Source: Acidovorax sp. 69 (GTDB lineage: Bacteria > Pseudomonadota > Gammaproteobacteria > Burkholderiales > Burkholderiaceae_C). From it: a DNA stretch of 64,000 nucleotides. The notes beneath the pieces were generated by a model, which did no database searches, was not told the DNA's origin, and saw nothing but the letters and a program-made list of their open reading frames with translations. Position numbers and translations under genes: made by a program. This document shows positions 54,862-62,501 of the stretch, piece by piece (within the stretch, counting starts at the first letter, position 1; the number at the start of each line of letters is the position of its first letter). Location: positions 3,534,501 through 3,598,500 of the forward strand of contig NZ_PGEP01000001.1 in NCBI RefSeq assembly GCF_002797445.1, given 5' to 3'.

Positions 54862-55317
54862 GGATATCTCCTAGAAAAATGTCGCTTCCGCCACCCGACA
54901 ACAGCAGCAACCCTGGCGACTCGCGCCCCGGGCAGTGCTGAAATCATCTTATCGATAGAACGACGGCGAAAGCAAACGTTACTTGCGCAACCCCACGAAA
55001 GCGCCTCAGACCGAGGCAAATTCGCACGCGCAAAATGATAAATTGAGTTTTATTATATCCTCAATTTTATCATTTATTTCAATTTAATGCGCGTAAACCC
55101 TTATACCGAGTCACACCAGGCCACCCCGGTACCCCCGCTCATCCCTGCAGTGCTTGTAGCGGTGCACACGCTCCGCACAGTGCACCGTCCCCCCCATTGG
55201 GCGCGTAACCCTGCCACCCGCCGCCTGCCAGTGGTCAGCACCACCCAGGAACCCACACCAAAGAGCCTGGCGCAAACGTCGCCGCCGGATGCACGCCCCT
55301 TCTTGGTGCAGTCAAAC
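54862..55317. other. Intergenic region between the chemoreceptor and the narK promoter
   Basis: No gene recognised. It includes an AT-rich inverted repeat (55033-55075, listed separately), and half-sites GGTGCAC and GTGCACC near 55161 and 55180 that might bind NtrC but do not have canonical spacing. Confidence 0.5.
55033..55075. repeat. AT-rich inverted repeat
   Basis: AAATGATAAATTGAG on the left and CTCAATTTTATCATTT on the right, separated by 12 bases. The arms match apart from one extra A. The 55-bp block is almost pure A/T in a GC-rich genome. It lies 170 bp upstream of the chemoreceptor start and 240 bp before the narK sigma-54 promoter. Confidence 0.75.
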
Positions 55318-55333
55318 TGGCACACACATTGCA
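55318..55333 (+). promoter_or_regulatory. Sigma-54 promoter of the narK-type transporter gene
   Basis: TGGCACACACATTGCA, with 10 bases between GG (55319-55320) and GC (55331-55332), a consensus -24/-12 promoter. Predicted start near 55344. Confidence 0.85.
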
Positions 55334-55343
55334 TGCACTGGAA

Positions 55344-55464
55344 CAACGGCCCACGGGGCCATGTATGCCCAGGTGCAATGGCGCACCCGAGGAATGCGAG
55401 GACGAAGGCGTCCCCACATGCGGTTTCGAACCATCGAACCCGCATTGTGTGGGCGCCTTTTTTG
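55344..55464 (+). promoter_or_regulatory. ANTAR-type antitermination leader of the narK-type gene
   Basis: First stem GGCCC-ACG-GGGCC (55348-55360), whose loop is not a canonical hexaloop. Second stem GGTGC-AATGGC-GCACC (55372-55387) has the A1/G4 hexaloop, the same loop as in the nrtA leader. Then GGACG-AAGG-CGTCC (55400-55413) overlaps the 5' arm of the terminator. The order is the same as in the nirB leader, and the GGACG to TTTCGA block is nearly identical between the two. Confidence 0.82.
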
Positions 55465-55469
55465 TTTTC
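55405..55469 (+). terminator. Leader terminator in front of the narK-type gene
   Basis: AAGGCG (55405-55410) pairs with CGCCTT (55454-55459) and the inner CCCCACA, TGCGG and TTCGA segments pair with TGTGTGGG, CCGCA and TCGAA. TTTTTTG follows. It lies 50 bp before the start codon. Confidence 0.85.
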
Positions 55470-55518
55470 TGGCCGGCTGTGGTGAGAGAACGCCGCCCCT
55501 TTTTTAGTGCGATAACCC

Positions 55519-56733
55519 ATGCTTCACTTCCGAGAATTCCTCAAGTCCGGCCACGCGCCCACGCTGTGGTCGTCCTTTCTGTATTTCGGCTTCTCGTGCG
55601 CTGTCTGGGTCATCAACGGTGCGATGGCGCCGTTCATCCGGGACAGCTTCCAGCTCACGCCCACACAGATGGGGATGATGCTGTCCATCCCCATTTTTGC
55701 GGGCGCGCTGATGCGGTTTCCGCTGGGCATCCTGGCGCAGTACATCGGCCGCAAGCGCGCCACGCTGGTCGAAATGGCGGGCATCTTTGTCGCCATGGGT
55801 TATGGCTACCTGTTCGTGCACACCTACAACGACCTGCTGGCCATGGGCATCCTGCTCGGGGTGGCAGGGGCCAGCTTTGGTGTGGCACTGTCGCTGGGCT
55901 CGGGTTCGTTCCCTCCACGCTACAAGGGCCTGGCCATGGGCATCGTGGGTGCGGGCAACGTGGGCACGGCCGTGGCCGCCTTGCTGGCCCCTGCTCTGGC
56001 CCAGAAGTTCGGCTGGCAGGCCGTGTATGGTTTTGCCGCCGTGAGCGTAGCAATACCCGCCATCGTGATGGCGGTGTACGCCAAAGAGCCACCCGACCTG
56101 GCAGCCCATTCAAGTTTCCGTGATCACATTGCCTGCCTGTTCGAGAAAGACGGCTGGGCCTTCAGCCTGATCTACGCCGTGACCTTCGGTGGCTTCATTG
56201 GCCTCACCACCTTCCTGCCCAGCTACTTTTATGACCAGTTCAACGTGAGCAAAGTGCAGGCGGGGCAACTGACCATGATGGCGGCGTTTTTGGGCGCCGC
56301 CCTGCGTGTTTTCGGCGGCTGGCTGTCGGACCACTGGGGCGGCGTCAACACACTGACCGGCGTGTTGGCCATCACAGCCGTCAGCATGGTCTTGTGTGGA
56401 CTGGCCGAAAACTCGCTGCCCATCACCATGCTGCTGTTCCTGGTGTGTTTCGCAGCCCTGGGCGCAGGCAACGGCGCACTGTTCCAGCTGGTGCCCCTGC
56501 GCTGGCCGCTGACCACTGCGGTGGCGGGATCGATGATCGGCGAGATTGGCGCGCTCGGTGGTGGCCTCATTCCCAATGGCATGGGCATCTCTCGCCAATA
56601 CACCGGCACCTACCTGTGGGGCTTTGTGGGTATCGCCGTGTGCGCCGCCGCCATGCTGGTGCTGCTGCGTGTGATGCAAATCCGCTGGACAAGAACGTGG
56701 GCGGAAAAGGGCGGCCGTGCGCGCAGCGCATGA
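55519..56733 (+). CDS. Nitrate/nitrite MFS transporter, NarK/NasA family
   Basis: 404 residues with twelve predicted membrane helices. GVAGASFGVALSLGSGSFPPRYKGLAMGIVGAGNVGTAVAALLAP holds the nitrate signature motif of the NNP family, and GEIGALGGGLIPNGMG near 345 the second one. In the assimilation cluster it is probably the high-capacity nitrate importer beside the NrtABC transporter. The ribosome-binding site is weak. The stop codon falls inside the first unit of a tandem repeat. Confidence 0.93.
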   Translation: MLHFREFLKSGHAPTLWSSFLYFGFSCAVWVINGAMAPFIRDSFQLTPTQMGMMLSIPIFAGALMRFPLGILAQYIGRKRATLVEMAGIFVAMGYGYLFVHTYNDLLAMGILLGVAGASFGVALSLGSGSFPPRYKGLAMGIVGAGNVGTAVAALLAPALAQKFGWQAVYGFAAVSVAIPAIVMAVYAKEPPDLAAHSSFRDHIACLFEKDGWAFSLIYAVTFGGFIGLTTFLPSYFYDQFNVSKVQAGQLTMMAAFLGAALRVFGGWLSDHWGGVNTLTGVLAITAVSMVLCGLAENSLPITMLLFLVCFAALGAGNGALFQLVPLRWPLTTAVAGSMIGEIGALGGGLIPNGMGISRQYTGTYLWGFVGIAVCAAAMLVLLRVMQIRWTRTWAEKGGRARSA

Positions 56734-56828
56734 CGTGCGCCAGCACGTAAGCGCGCAGCGCATGACGTGCGCCAGCACGTAAGCGCGCAGCGCATGACGT
56801 GCGCCAGCACGTAAGCGCGCAGCGCATG
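56719..56828. repeat. 32-bp tandem repeat, 3.4 copies
   Basis: Units at 56719-56750, 56751-56782, 56783-56814 and a 14-bp partial copy (56815-56828). Each carries GCGCGCAGCGCATGACGTGC then GCCAGCACGTAA, with internal GCGC and ACGTGC/GCACGT symmetry. The copies are identical. The first overlaps the last codons and stop of the narK-type gene. Confidence 0.95.
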
Positions 56829-56952
56829 CCGAACTTTCGCCAAAAGGGAAGCCGGGCACGCAGTGCCTGAGCTGGCGATAGCCAGCCAATGCGCAGCATT
56901 GCCCACACTTTCGCCAAAAGGACGCCGTGCGCGCAGCGCGTGAACGGCGCTG
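56829..56952. repeat. Imperfect longer repeats downstream of the 32-bp array
   Basis: ACTTTCGCCAAAAGG occurs twice (about 56833 and 56908), each followed by a CGCGCAGCGCRTGA-like segment related to the 32-bp unit. The intervening sequence has small stems (GGCACGCAGTGCC, CTGGCGATAGCCAG). Confidence 0.7.
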
Positions 56953-56990
56953 CAGCCAAGGCGCCAAGCCCACACCCATGATGTTCAAGC

Positions 56991-57046
56991 AAAAACAGGC
57001 TGTAGCGCTTGTGCGAAAAGCGCTGACAGCTATTATTTTAGTAGCA
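56991..57046 (+). repeat. Dispersed palindromic intergenic repeat, copy 6
   Basis: AGCGCTT (57004-57010) and AAGCGCT (57018-57024) form a stem, followed by GACAGCTATTATTTTAGTAG. It is 20 bp from the 3' end of the kinase/phosphatase gene. Confidence 0.7.
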
Positions 57047-57066
57047 CATCACTTTTTCCCTTTCAC

Positions 57067-58827
57067 TCACCGGGGCAAAAACAGCAGCCAGTAAACCAGC
57101 AGCAGATTCACCAACACGCTCACAGCCAGCGCGATCTTCCACAGTGCCGTGGCGTCGCGCTGCATCAGCGGTTGCGGGCCAGGGGCAGACAAGGGGCGTG
57201 AAGCGCCACGCTCCAGCGCCAGCAGCAGTTCCTCGGCCGTCTCGAAGCGCTGCGTGCGGTTGCGGGCCACGGCCTTCAGGGCGATCTGGTCGAGCCAGAT
57301 CGGCACGCCCGGGTTGTGGCGGCTCGGGGCCACCGGGTCGCGGTGGTAGCGGCCCAGTTGGTAGGGCACCACCTCGCCATAGGGCAAGCGCCCGTGGCTC
57401 AGCAACTGGTAGAGCGTGACACCCAGTGCAAACAAATCGCTGCGCGCGTCGGGCAACTGCCCCTCGGTGTCACCGCTTTTTTCGTAGCCCGGCCATTGCT
57501 CGGGGTTCATGTAGCTGGGTGTGCCTGCGTGCAACTGGCGTGTGGCCTCGGGCTCGCGTCCCGAGAGGGCCACACCCAGGTCCAGCACACGCAGCACCCC
57601 GTCGTCGCCCAGGTGCAGGTTGTCGGGCTTGATGTCCCGGTGCACCACCCCCTGGCGGTGCAGCCAGCCCAGCACGCGAACCGCCTGCACCGTGACCGAC
57701 AGGGCCTGGGCCACGCCCAGGTACTCGCGGCGGCGCAGGCGCTGGCCCAGCGTGTCGCCCGCATGCCAGTCATACAGCAGGTAGAACGCGCTGGCGCCCT
57801 GGCCGGTGCTGCCCAGCCCCGCCGGCCAGTCGTTGAGCCATGCCAGGTGCGTGACGGCCTGGCCCGACTGCATGCGCCGCGCCACCCAGGCCTCATGCGC
57901 CAGGGTGGCGCGCTCCTCGGTGTCATGGGCGCGCGAGGGCAGCAGGGTCTTGAGGGCGTACAACCGCTGCGTGACGGGATCACGCACCTGGTAGATGCGG
58001 TGAATGCCACTGTCGGCCACCAGGGCCGTGACCGTGAGGTCGTCCACCGTGTCGCCCACTCTCAAGAGCGGCAGCACGGGCAGGTCCTGCGCTCGGCGGG
58101 ATTCATCCTGCAGCGTGGCCTCCAGCGCGCCCTGCACACGCACCACCAACGCCGTCACGTTGTCGCTGCTGCCCCGGCGCAGCGCGGCCTGCACCAGCTC
58201 ATCGCTGAGCGCCTGGGCCGCCACGTCTGCCTGGCGCAGCAGCTGCCGCAGTTCGCGCTCGGGCAGGCTGCCATGCACACCGTCGGACAGCAGCACGAAC
58301 AGGTCACCACTGTGCAGCTCACCCTGGCTGTAGTCCACCACCACATGGTCGTCGAGTCCCATGGCACGGGTGAGCTGGTGCGCAAAATCCCGCTGCGCCA
58401 TCACATGGTCGGCTGTCAGCAGTTGCAGGCGCCCCCCCCGCAGCAGGTAGGCACGCGTGTCGCCCACATGGGCCAGCGTGTACGACTGGCCGCGCAATAC
58501 CAAGGCGGTGAGCGTGGTAAGACCCACGGCCGGCTGACGACGCCGGTTCATGGAGGCCAGCCAGCCGTTGTGTGCGCTCAGGATGCGATCCAGCGCCACC
58601 GTGGTGTCCCAGGTCTCAGGGGTTGCAAAGTAATCGCCCATCAAGGTGTTCACGGTGGTCTGCGCGGCCTCGCGCCCCTTGCCGCCCGTGCTCACGCCAT
58701 CGGCAATCGCGGCGATGGCGCCGCGCTCACGATCACGCCCTTGCCCCACCGCGAGCGCAGCGAAGTCTTCATTCACGTCCTTGCGCCCTGCCTGCGAGGC
58801 CTGACCGACATCCAGTTCAAAGCTCAT
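57067..58827 (-). CDS. Bifunctional PP2C phosphatase / Ser-Thr protein kinase
   Basis: 586 residues. The N-terminal PP2C-like domain (1-240) shows GRKDVNEDF, IAAIADGVSTGGKG, VGDTRAYLLRGG and LLSDGVHG. The kinase domain (about 265-540) shows VVHRDIKPDNLHLG (catalytic loop), LDLGVAL in place of DFG, and GTPSYMNPEQ in place of APE. One C-terminal membrane helix ends the protein. A homologue (PA1782) lies between the nitrate transporter and nirB genes in Pseudomonas, so the association is conserved. Here it is encoded on the opposite strand to both neighbours. Confidence 0.93.
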   Translation of the reverse strand: MSFELDVGQASQAGRKDVNEDFAALAVGQGRDRERGAIAAIADGVSTGGKGREAAQTTVNTLMGDYFATPETWDTTVALDRILSAHNGWLASMNRRRQPAVGLTTLTALVLRGQSYTLAHVGDTRAYLLRGGRLQLLTADHVMAQRDFAHQLTRAMGLDDHVVVDYSQGELHSGDLFVLLSDGVHGSLPERELRQLLRQADVAAQALSDELVQAALRRGSSDNVTALVVRVQGALEATLQDESRRAQDLPVLPLLRVGDTVDDLTVTALVADSGIHRIYQVRDPVTQRLYALKTLLPSRAHDTEERATLAHEAWVARRMQSGQAVTHLAWLNDWPAGLGSTGQGASAFYLLYDWHAGDTLGQRLRRREYLGVAQALSVTVQAVRVLGWLHRQGVVHRDIKPDNLHLGDDGVLRVLDLGVALSGREPEATRQLHAGTPSYMNPEQWPGYEKSGDTEGQLPDARSDLFALGVTLYQLLSHGRLPYGEVVPYQLGRYHRDPVAPSRHNPGVPIWLDQIALKAVARNRTQRFETAEELLLALERGASRPLSAPGPQPLMQRDATALWKIALAVSVLVNLLLVYWLLFLPR

Positions 58828-58843
58828 GCACCAGCTCCATGCA
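58827..58843. promoter_or_regulatory. Candidate NtrC-type site at the kinase start, upstream of nirB
   Basis: TGCAC-CAGCTCC-ATGCA is one base away from the TGCAC-N7-GTGCA pattern of NtrC sites and lies about 135 bp upstream of the nirB sigma-54 promoter, a typical enhancer distance. It overlaps the start codon of the divergent kinase gene. A weaker neighbour ends GGTGGTGCA at 58866. Confidence 0.5.
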
Positions 58844-58944
58844 GGTTCTGTGCCCAAGGTGGTGCATGCCAGCGCATGTCTGTCGGCCCCGCGTGGATGC
58901 CATCACCCACCAGCGTGCCCTCGGTAGCCCACCCCTTCGGACCA

Positions 58945-58972
58945 GCGCACTGGGCAACCCAGATCAGTGCGC
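58945..58972. repeat. Inverted repeat adjacent to the nirB promoter
   Basis: GCGCACTG (58945-58952) and CAGTGCGC (58965-58972), perfect 8-bp arms with a 12-bp spacer, ending 6 bp before the sigma-54 element. Could be a regulator site. Confidence 0.5.
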
Positions 58973-58978
58973 CTACTC

Positions 58979-58994
58979 TGGCACGGGCATTGCT
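58979..58994 (+). promoter_or_regulatory. Sigma-54 promoter of the nirB operon
   Basis: TGGCACGGGCATTGCT, 10 bases between GG (58980-58981) and GC (58992-58993). Predicted start near 59005. Confidence 0.85.
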
Positions 58995-59004
58995 TAACAA
59001 GGGC

Positions 59005-59128
59005 AACGACCCGGCAGGGTCACGCAATTCACCCGTGCAACGGCGCACTGAGGAGTTGTAAGGACGAAGGCGTCCCCACATGCGGTTTCGAGACCTCGGA
59101 GCAGCATCGTGTGGACGCCTTTTTTGTT
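59005..59128 (+). promoter_or_regulatory. ANTAR-type antitermination leader of nirB
   Basis: First stem GACCC-GGCA-GGGTC (59008-59021). Second stem GTGC-AACGGC-GCAC (59035-59048) with the A1/G4 hexaloop. Then GGACG-AAGG-CGTCC (59062-59075), exclusive with the terminator. Element order and spacing match the narK leader. Confidence 0.82.
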
Positions 59129-59130
59129 TT
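59067..59130 (+). terminator. Leader terminator in front of nirB
   Basis: AAGGCGTCC (59067-59075) pairs with GGACGCCTT (59113-59121), with CCACA/TGTG and ATGC/GCAT inner pairing, followed by a U-tract. It ends 37 bp before the nirB start. Confidence 0.87.
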
Positions 59131-59166
59131 GCGAATCGCCCAGGCGATCGAACCGACGGAGTCACG

Positions 59167-61611
59167 ATGAAAAAGCTCAAACTGGTGATGGTGGGGAACG
59201 GCATGGCCGGTGTGCGCACGCTGGAAGAGTTGCTCAAGATTGCTCCCGATCTGTATGACATCACGGTGTTCGGCGCCGAGCCCCACCCCAACTACAACCG
59301 CATTCTGCTGTCGCCCGTGCTGGCGGGCGAGCAGACCATCGACGAGATCATTCTCAACGACTGGTCCTGGTACGCAGACAACCACATCACCTTGCACACC
59401 GGCTTCACGGTGACCGAAGTCGACCGCGTGCGCCGCGTGGTCACGGCCACCGGCGCAGCGGGTGACGTGATCACTGCCGAGTACGACCGCCTCATCATCG
59501 CCACGGGCTCCAACCCGTTCATCCTGCCCATTCCCGGCAAGGACCTCAAGGGCGTGCTGGCCTACCGCGACATTGCCGACACGCAGGCCATGATCGACGC
59601 GGCCGCCACCTACCAACACGCCGTGGTCATCGGCGGCGGCCTGCTGGGTCTGGAGGCCGCCAACGGCCTCATGAAACGCGGCATGCAGGTCACCGTAGTG
59701 CATGTGGGCGACTGGCTGATGGAGCGCCAACTCGACGATGTAGCCGGCAAGATGCTGGAGAAGTCGCTGCAGGAGCGTGGCATGAAGTTCCTGATGGGTG
59801 CGCAGACCCAGGAGCTGGTCGGCAACGCCGAAGGCCGTGTGGCCAGCGTCAAATTCAAGGATGGAACCGAGGTCCCCGCCGACCTGGTGGTGATGGCCGT
59901 GGGCATCCGCCCCAACACCGCCCTGGCCGAAAAAATGCGCCTGCACGTGAACCGCGGCATTGTGGTGAGCGACACGCTGCAAACCACCACCGACGCCCGC
60001 ATCTACGCCGTGGGCGAATGCGCCGCACACCGGGGCATAGCCTATGGTCTGGTGGCTCCGCTGTTTGAGCAGGGCAAGGTGCTGGCCAACCACCTGGCCG
60101 AGTTCGGCATCGGCCGCTACCAGGGCTCGCTCACGTCCACCAAGCTCAAGGTCACGGGCATCGACCTGTTCTCGGCCGGCGACTTCCAGGGCGGCGAGGG
60201 CACCGAAGAAATCGTGATGAGCGACCCCTTCGGCGGTGTGTACAAAAAGCTGGTGCTCAAGGACGACAAGCTTGTGGGCGCCTGCCTGTATGGCGACACG
60301 GTGGACGGCAGCTGGTACTTCAAGCTGCTGCGCGACGGCCGCAGCGTGACCGACCTGCGCGACAAGCTCATGTTTGGCGAATCGCACCTGGGCGATACCG
60401 GCCACCAGGGCCAGAGCAAGGCCGCCGCCATGGCCGACACCGACGAGGTCTGCGGCTGCAACGGCGTGACCAAGGGCGCGATCTGCAAAGCCATCAAGGA
60501 CAAGGGTTTGTTCACGCTCGACGAAGTGCGCAAACACACCAAGGCCAGCGCGAGCTGCGGATCATGCACCGGGCTGGTGGAGCAGATCATCATGTTCACG
60601 GCCGGTGGTGACTATTCCGCCACGCCCAAAACCAAGGCCATGTGTGGCTGCACCGACCACGGCCACCAGGCCGTGCGCGACGCGATCCGCAGCAGCAAGC
60701 TGCTGAGCATTGCCGACGTGTTCAAGTTCATGGAATGGAAGACGCCCAACGGCTGCGCCACCTGCCGCCCGGCCGTCAACTACTACCTCATCAGCACCTG
60801 GCCCAAGGACGCCAAGGACGACCCACAAAGCCGCGCCATCAACGAGCGCAGCCACGCCAACATCCAGAAAGACGGCACCTACAGCGTGATTCCCCGCATG
60901 TGGGGCGGCGAGACCACGGCCGACGAGCTGCGCCGCATTGCCGACGCTGTGGACAAATACAAGATTCCCACCGTCAAGGTCACGGGCGGCCAGCGCATCG
61001 ATTTGCTGGGCGTGAAAAAGGAAGACCTGGTCAACGTGTGGAAAGACATTGGCATGCCCAGCGGCCACGCCTACGCCAAGGCGCTGCGCACCGTCAAAAC
61101 CTGCGTGGGCAGCGAGTGGTGCCGCATGGGCACACAAGACAGCACGCAGATGGGCAAGGACCTGGAGCGCGCCATGTGGCGCATGTACGCCCCGCACAAA
61201 GTCAAGTTTGCCGTGAGCGGCTGCCCGCGCAACTGTGCCGAAGCAGGCATCAAGGACGTGGGCATCATCGGTGTGGACAGCGGCTGGGAGATGTACGTGG
61301 CGGGCAACGGCGGCATCAAGACCGAGGTGGCCCACTTCTTCACCAAGCTGAAAACCGCCGAGGAAGTGCTGGAGTACACCGGCGCATTCTGCGAGCTGTA
61401 CCGCCAGGAGGGCTGGTACCTGGAGCGCACCGTGCACTACGTTGACCGCGTGGGTCTGGACTATGTGAAAAAGCGCATTCTCGAAGACGCCGAGGGCCGC
61501 AAGGCGCTGTGGGAGCAGCTGCAGTTTGCACTGGATGGCGAGCCCGACCCCTGGTTCGAGTTTGACAAGGCCGCCGTGGACACGCGCCAGTTTGTGCCCT
61601 TGGGCGCCTGA
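59167..61611 (+). CDS. nirB: Assimilatory nitrite reductase [NAD(P)H], large subunit
   Basis: 814 residues. FAD domain with VGNGMAG (10-16), NAD domain with VIGGGLLGLEAAN near 155, BFD-like [2Fe-2S] domain with VCGCNGVTKGAIC and CGSCTG near 420-465, a second cysteine cluster (CGCTDHGH, GCATCRP), and the sirohaem/[4Fe-4S] half-domain with CVGSEWC and GCPRNC. Six-electron reduction of nitrite to ammonium. GGAG precedes the ATG. Start of nirB-pilJ-like-nirD-nasA. Confidence 0.97.
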   Translation: MKKLKLVMVGNGMAGVRTLEELLKIAPDLYDITVFGAEPHPNYNRILLSPVLAGEQTIDEIILNDWSWYADNHITLHTGFTVTEVDRVRRVVTATGAAGDVITAEYDRLIIATGSNPFILPIPGKDLKGVLAYRDIADTQAMIDAAATYQHAVVIGGGLLGLEAANGLMKRGMQVTVVHVGDWLMERQLDDVAGKMLEKSLQERGMKFLMGAQTQELVGNAEGRVASVKFKDGTEVPADLVVMAVGIRPNTALAEKMRLHVNRGIVVSDTLQTTTDARIYAVGECAAHRGIAYGLVAPLFEQGKVLANHLAEFGIGRYQGSLTSTKLKVTGIDLFSAGDFQGGEGTEEIVMSDPFGGVYKKLVLKDDKLVGACLYGDTVDGSWYFKLLRDGRSVTDLRDKLMFGESHLGDTGHQGQSKAAAMADTDEVCGCNGVTKGAICKAIKDKGLFTLDEVRKHTKASASCGSCTGLVEQIIMFTAGGDYSATPKTKAMCGCTDHGHQAVRDAIRSSKLLSIADVFKFMEWKTPNGCATCRPAVNYYLISTWPKDAKDDPQSRAINERSHANIQKDGTYSVIPRMWGGETTADELRRIADAVDKYKIPTVKVTGGQRIDLLGVKKEDLVNVWKDIGMPSGHAYAKALRTVKTCVGSEWCRMGTQDSTQMGKDLERAMWRMYAPHKVKFAVSGCPRNCAEAGIKDVGIIGVDSGWEMYVAGNGGIKTEVAHFFTKLKTAEEVLEYTGAFCELYRQEGWYLERTVHYVDRVGLDYVKKRILEDAEGRKALWEQLQFALDGEPDPWFEFDKAAVDTRQFVPLGA

Positions 61612-61630
61612 AACCCACCGGAGCCACCAC

Positions 61631-62443
61631 ATGCATCGCCGCACCTTTCTGACCGCCACAAGCTGCACCACCGCGTGGGGCGCCCTGGGCCTGCTCATGC
61701 CCGCAGGCTCGGCCCATGCCGAGATCTCCGACCTGAACGACGCCATCAACAAAGCCGGGCGCCAGCGCATGCTGAGCCAGCGCATGGGCAAGGCCTGGCT
61801 GGCACTGGCCCACAAGGCCGACACCCCGGCGGCCCGCACCGTGCTGGACCAGTCCCTGGCACTGTTCGAACGGCAGCTGGGTGAACTCAAGGCCTACGCG
61901 CCATCGTCCACCATCCGTGACACCTATGTGAAACTGGAAGGCGCCTGGGCCGACCACAAAACCACGCTGATGGGCACCACGCCTTCACGCGATGGCGTGG
62001 CCGCTTTGCTGCAGGCAGACGCCAAGGTGTTGGCCCTGGCCCACCAGGGCACGGTGCAGTACGAAGCGGCCCAAGGCAAGCCCGTGGGGCACCTGGTGAA
62101 CATCGCAGGGCGCCAGCGCATGCTGAGCCAGCGCATGGCCAAGTTCTGCCTGTCTGCCATGCTCTCGGTAGACACCGCCGCTGCCACGACCGAGATCGCC
62201 AAAGCCCGTGACGAATTCCTGAGCGCCACAGAGCTGCTGCGCAACGCCCCCCAGGCCAACGCGCGCATCCGCCAAGAGCTGCTGCTGGCCGATGGCCAAT
62301 GGGTCTTTTTCGATGCAGCACTGCAGCGCCTGGGCACCGCGAGCAACACCTTCCGCCAGGTGTCTGAAGTGTTTGTGAGCAGTGAGAACCTGCTGGCCAG
62401 CATGGACCGCGTGACCAGCATGTACGCCGCGCTCGGCACCTGA
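61631..62443 (+). CDS. Secreted protein with two PilJ (NIT-like) sensor domains
   Basis: 270 residues. An N-terminal export signal (MHRRTFLTATSCTTAWGALG ending near GSAHA, with a twin-Arg-like start) is followed by two repeats that each begin with AGRQRMLSQRM (near 42 and 158). This motif defines the PilJ N-terminal domain and resembles the P-box of the nitrate sensors NarX and NarQ. No transmembrane output or signalling domain follows. It lies 19 bp after nirB and 58 bp before nirD. A periplasmic nitrate or nitrite binding role is inferred from motif and location, not known. Confidence 0.88.
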   Translation: MHRRTFLTATSCTTAWGALGLLMPAGSAHAEISDLNDAINKAGRQRMLSQRMGKAWLALAHKADTPAARTVLDQSLALFERQLGELKAYAPSSTIRDTYVKLEGAWADHKTTLMGTTPSRDGVAALLQADAKVLALAHQGTVQYEAAQGKPVGHLVNIAGRQRMLSQRMAKFCLSAMLSVDTAAATTEIAKARDEFLSATELLRNAPQANARIRQELLLADGQWVFFDAALQRLGTASNTFRQVSEVFVSSENLLASMDRVTSMYAALGT

Positions 62444-62501
62444 AGGCGCGAACGCACACGCCTCACGCACCCCCACCCAAATTCCCCAAGGACATTCCGC
62501 C

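Noticed and set aside
53158..55038. A 626-codon forward reading frame across the chemoreceptor
   Set aside because: Composition is that of an antisense frame and no family motif is seen. The reverse-strand chemoreceptor is unambiguous.
55290..55310. TGCAC ... GTGCA before the narK promoter as an NtrC site
   Set aside because: The spacing is 11 bases instead of 7, and it lies almost against the -24 element. Not enough to list as a site.
56719..56828. 32-bp repeats as a CRISPR array
   Set aside because: The units are directly adjacent with no spacers, and no cas genes are present.
57316..59061. A 581-codon forward reading frame over the kinase/phosphatase and nirB promoter
   Set aside because: No recognisable domain, and it would run through the sigma-54 promoter and leader of nirB.
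59029..61890. Two long reverse reading frames (502 and 442 codons) opposite nirB
   Set aside because: NirB is complete on the forward strand with all cofactor motifs. The reverse frames have no domain-like sequence.
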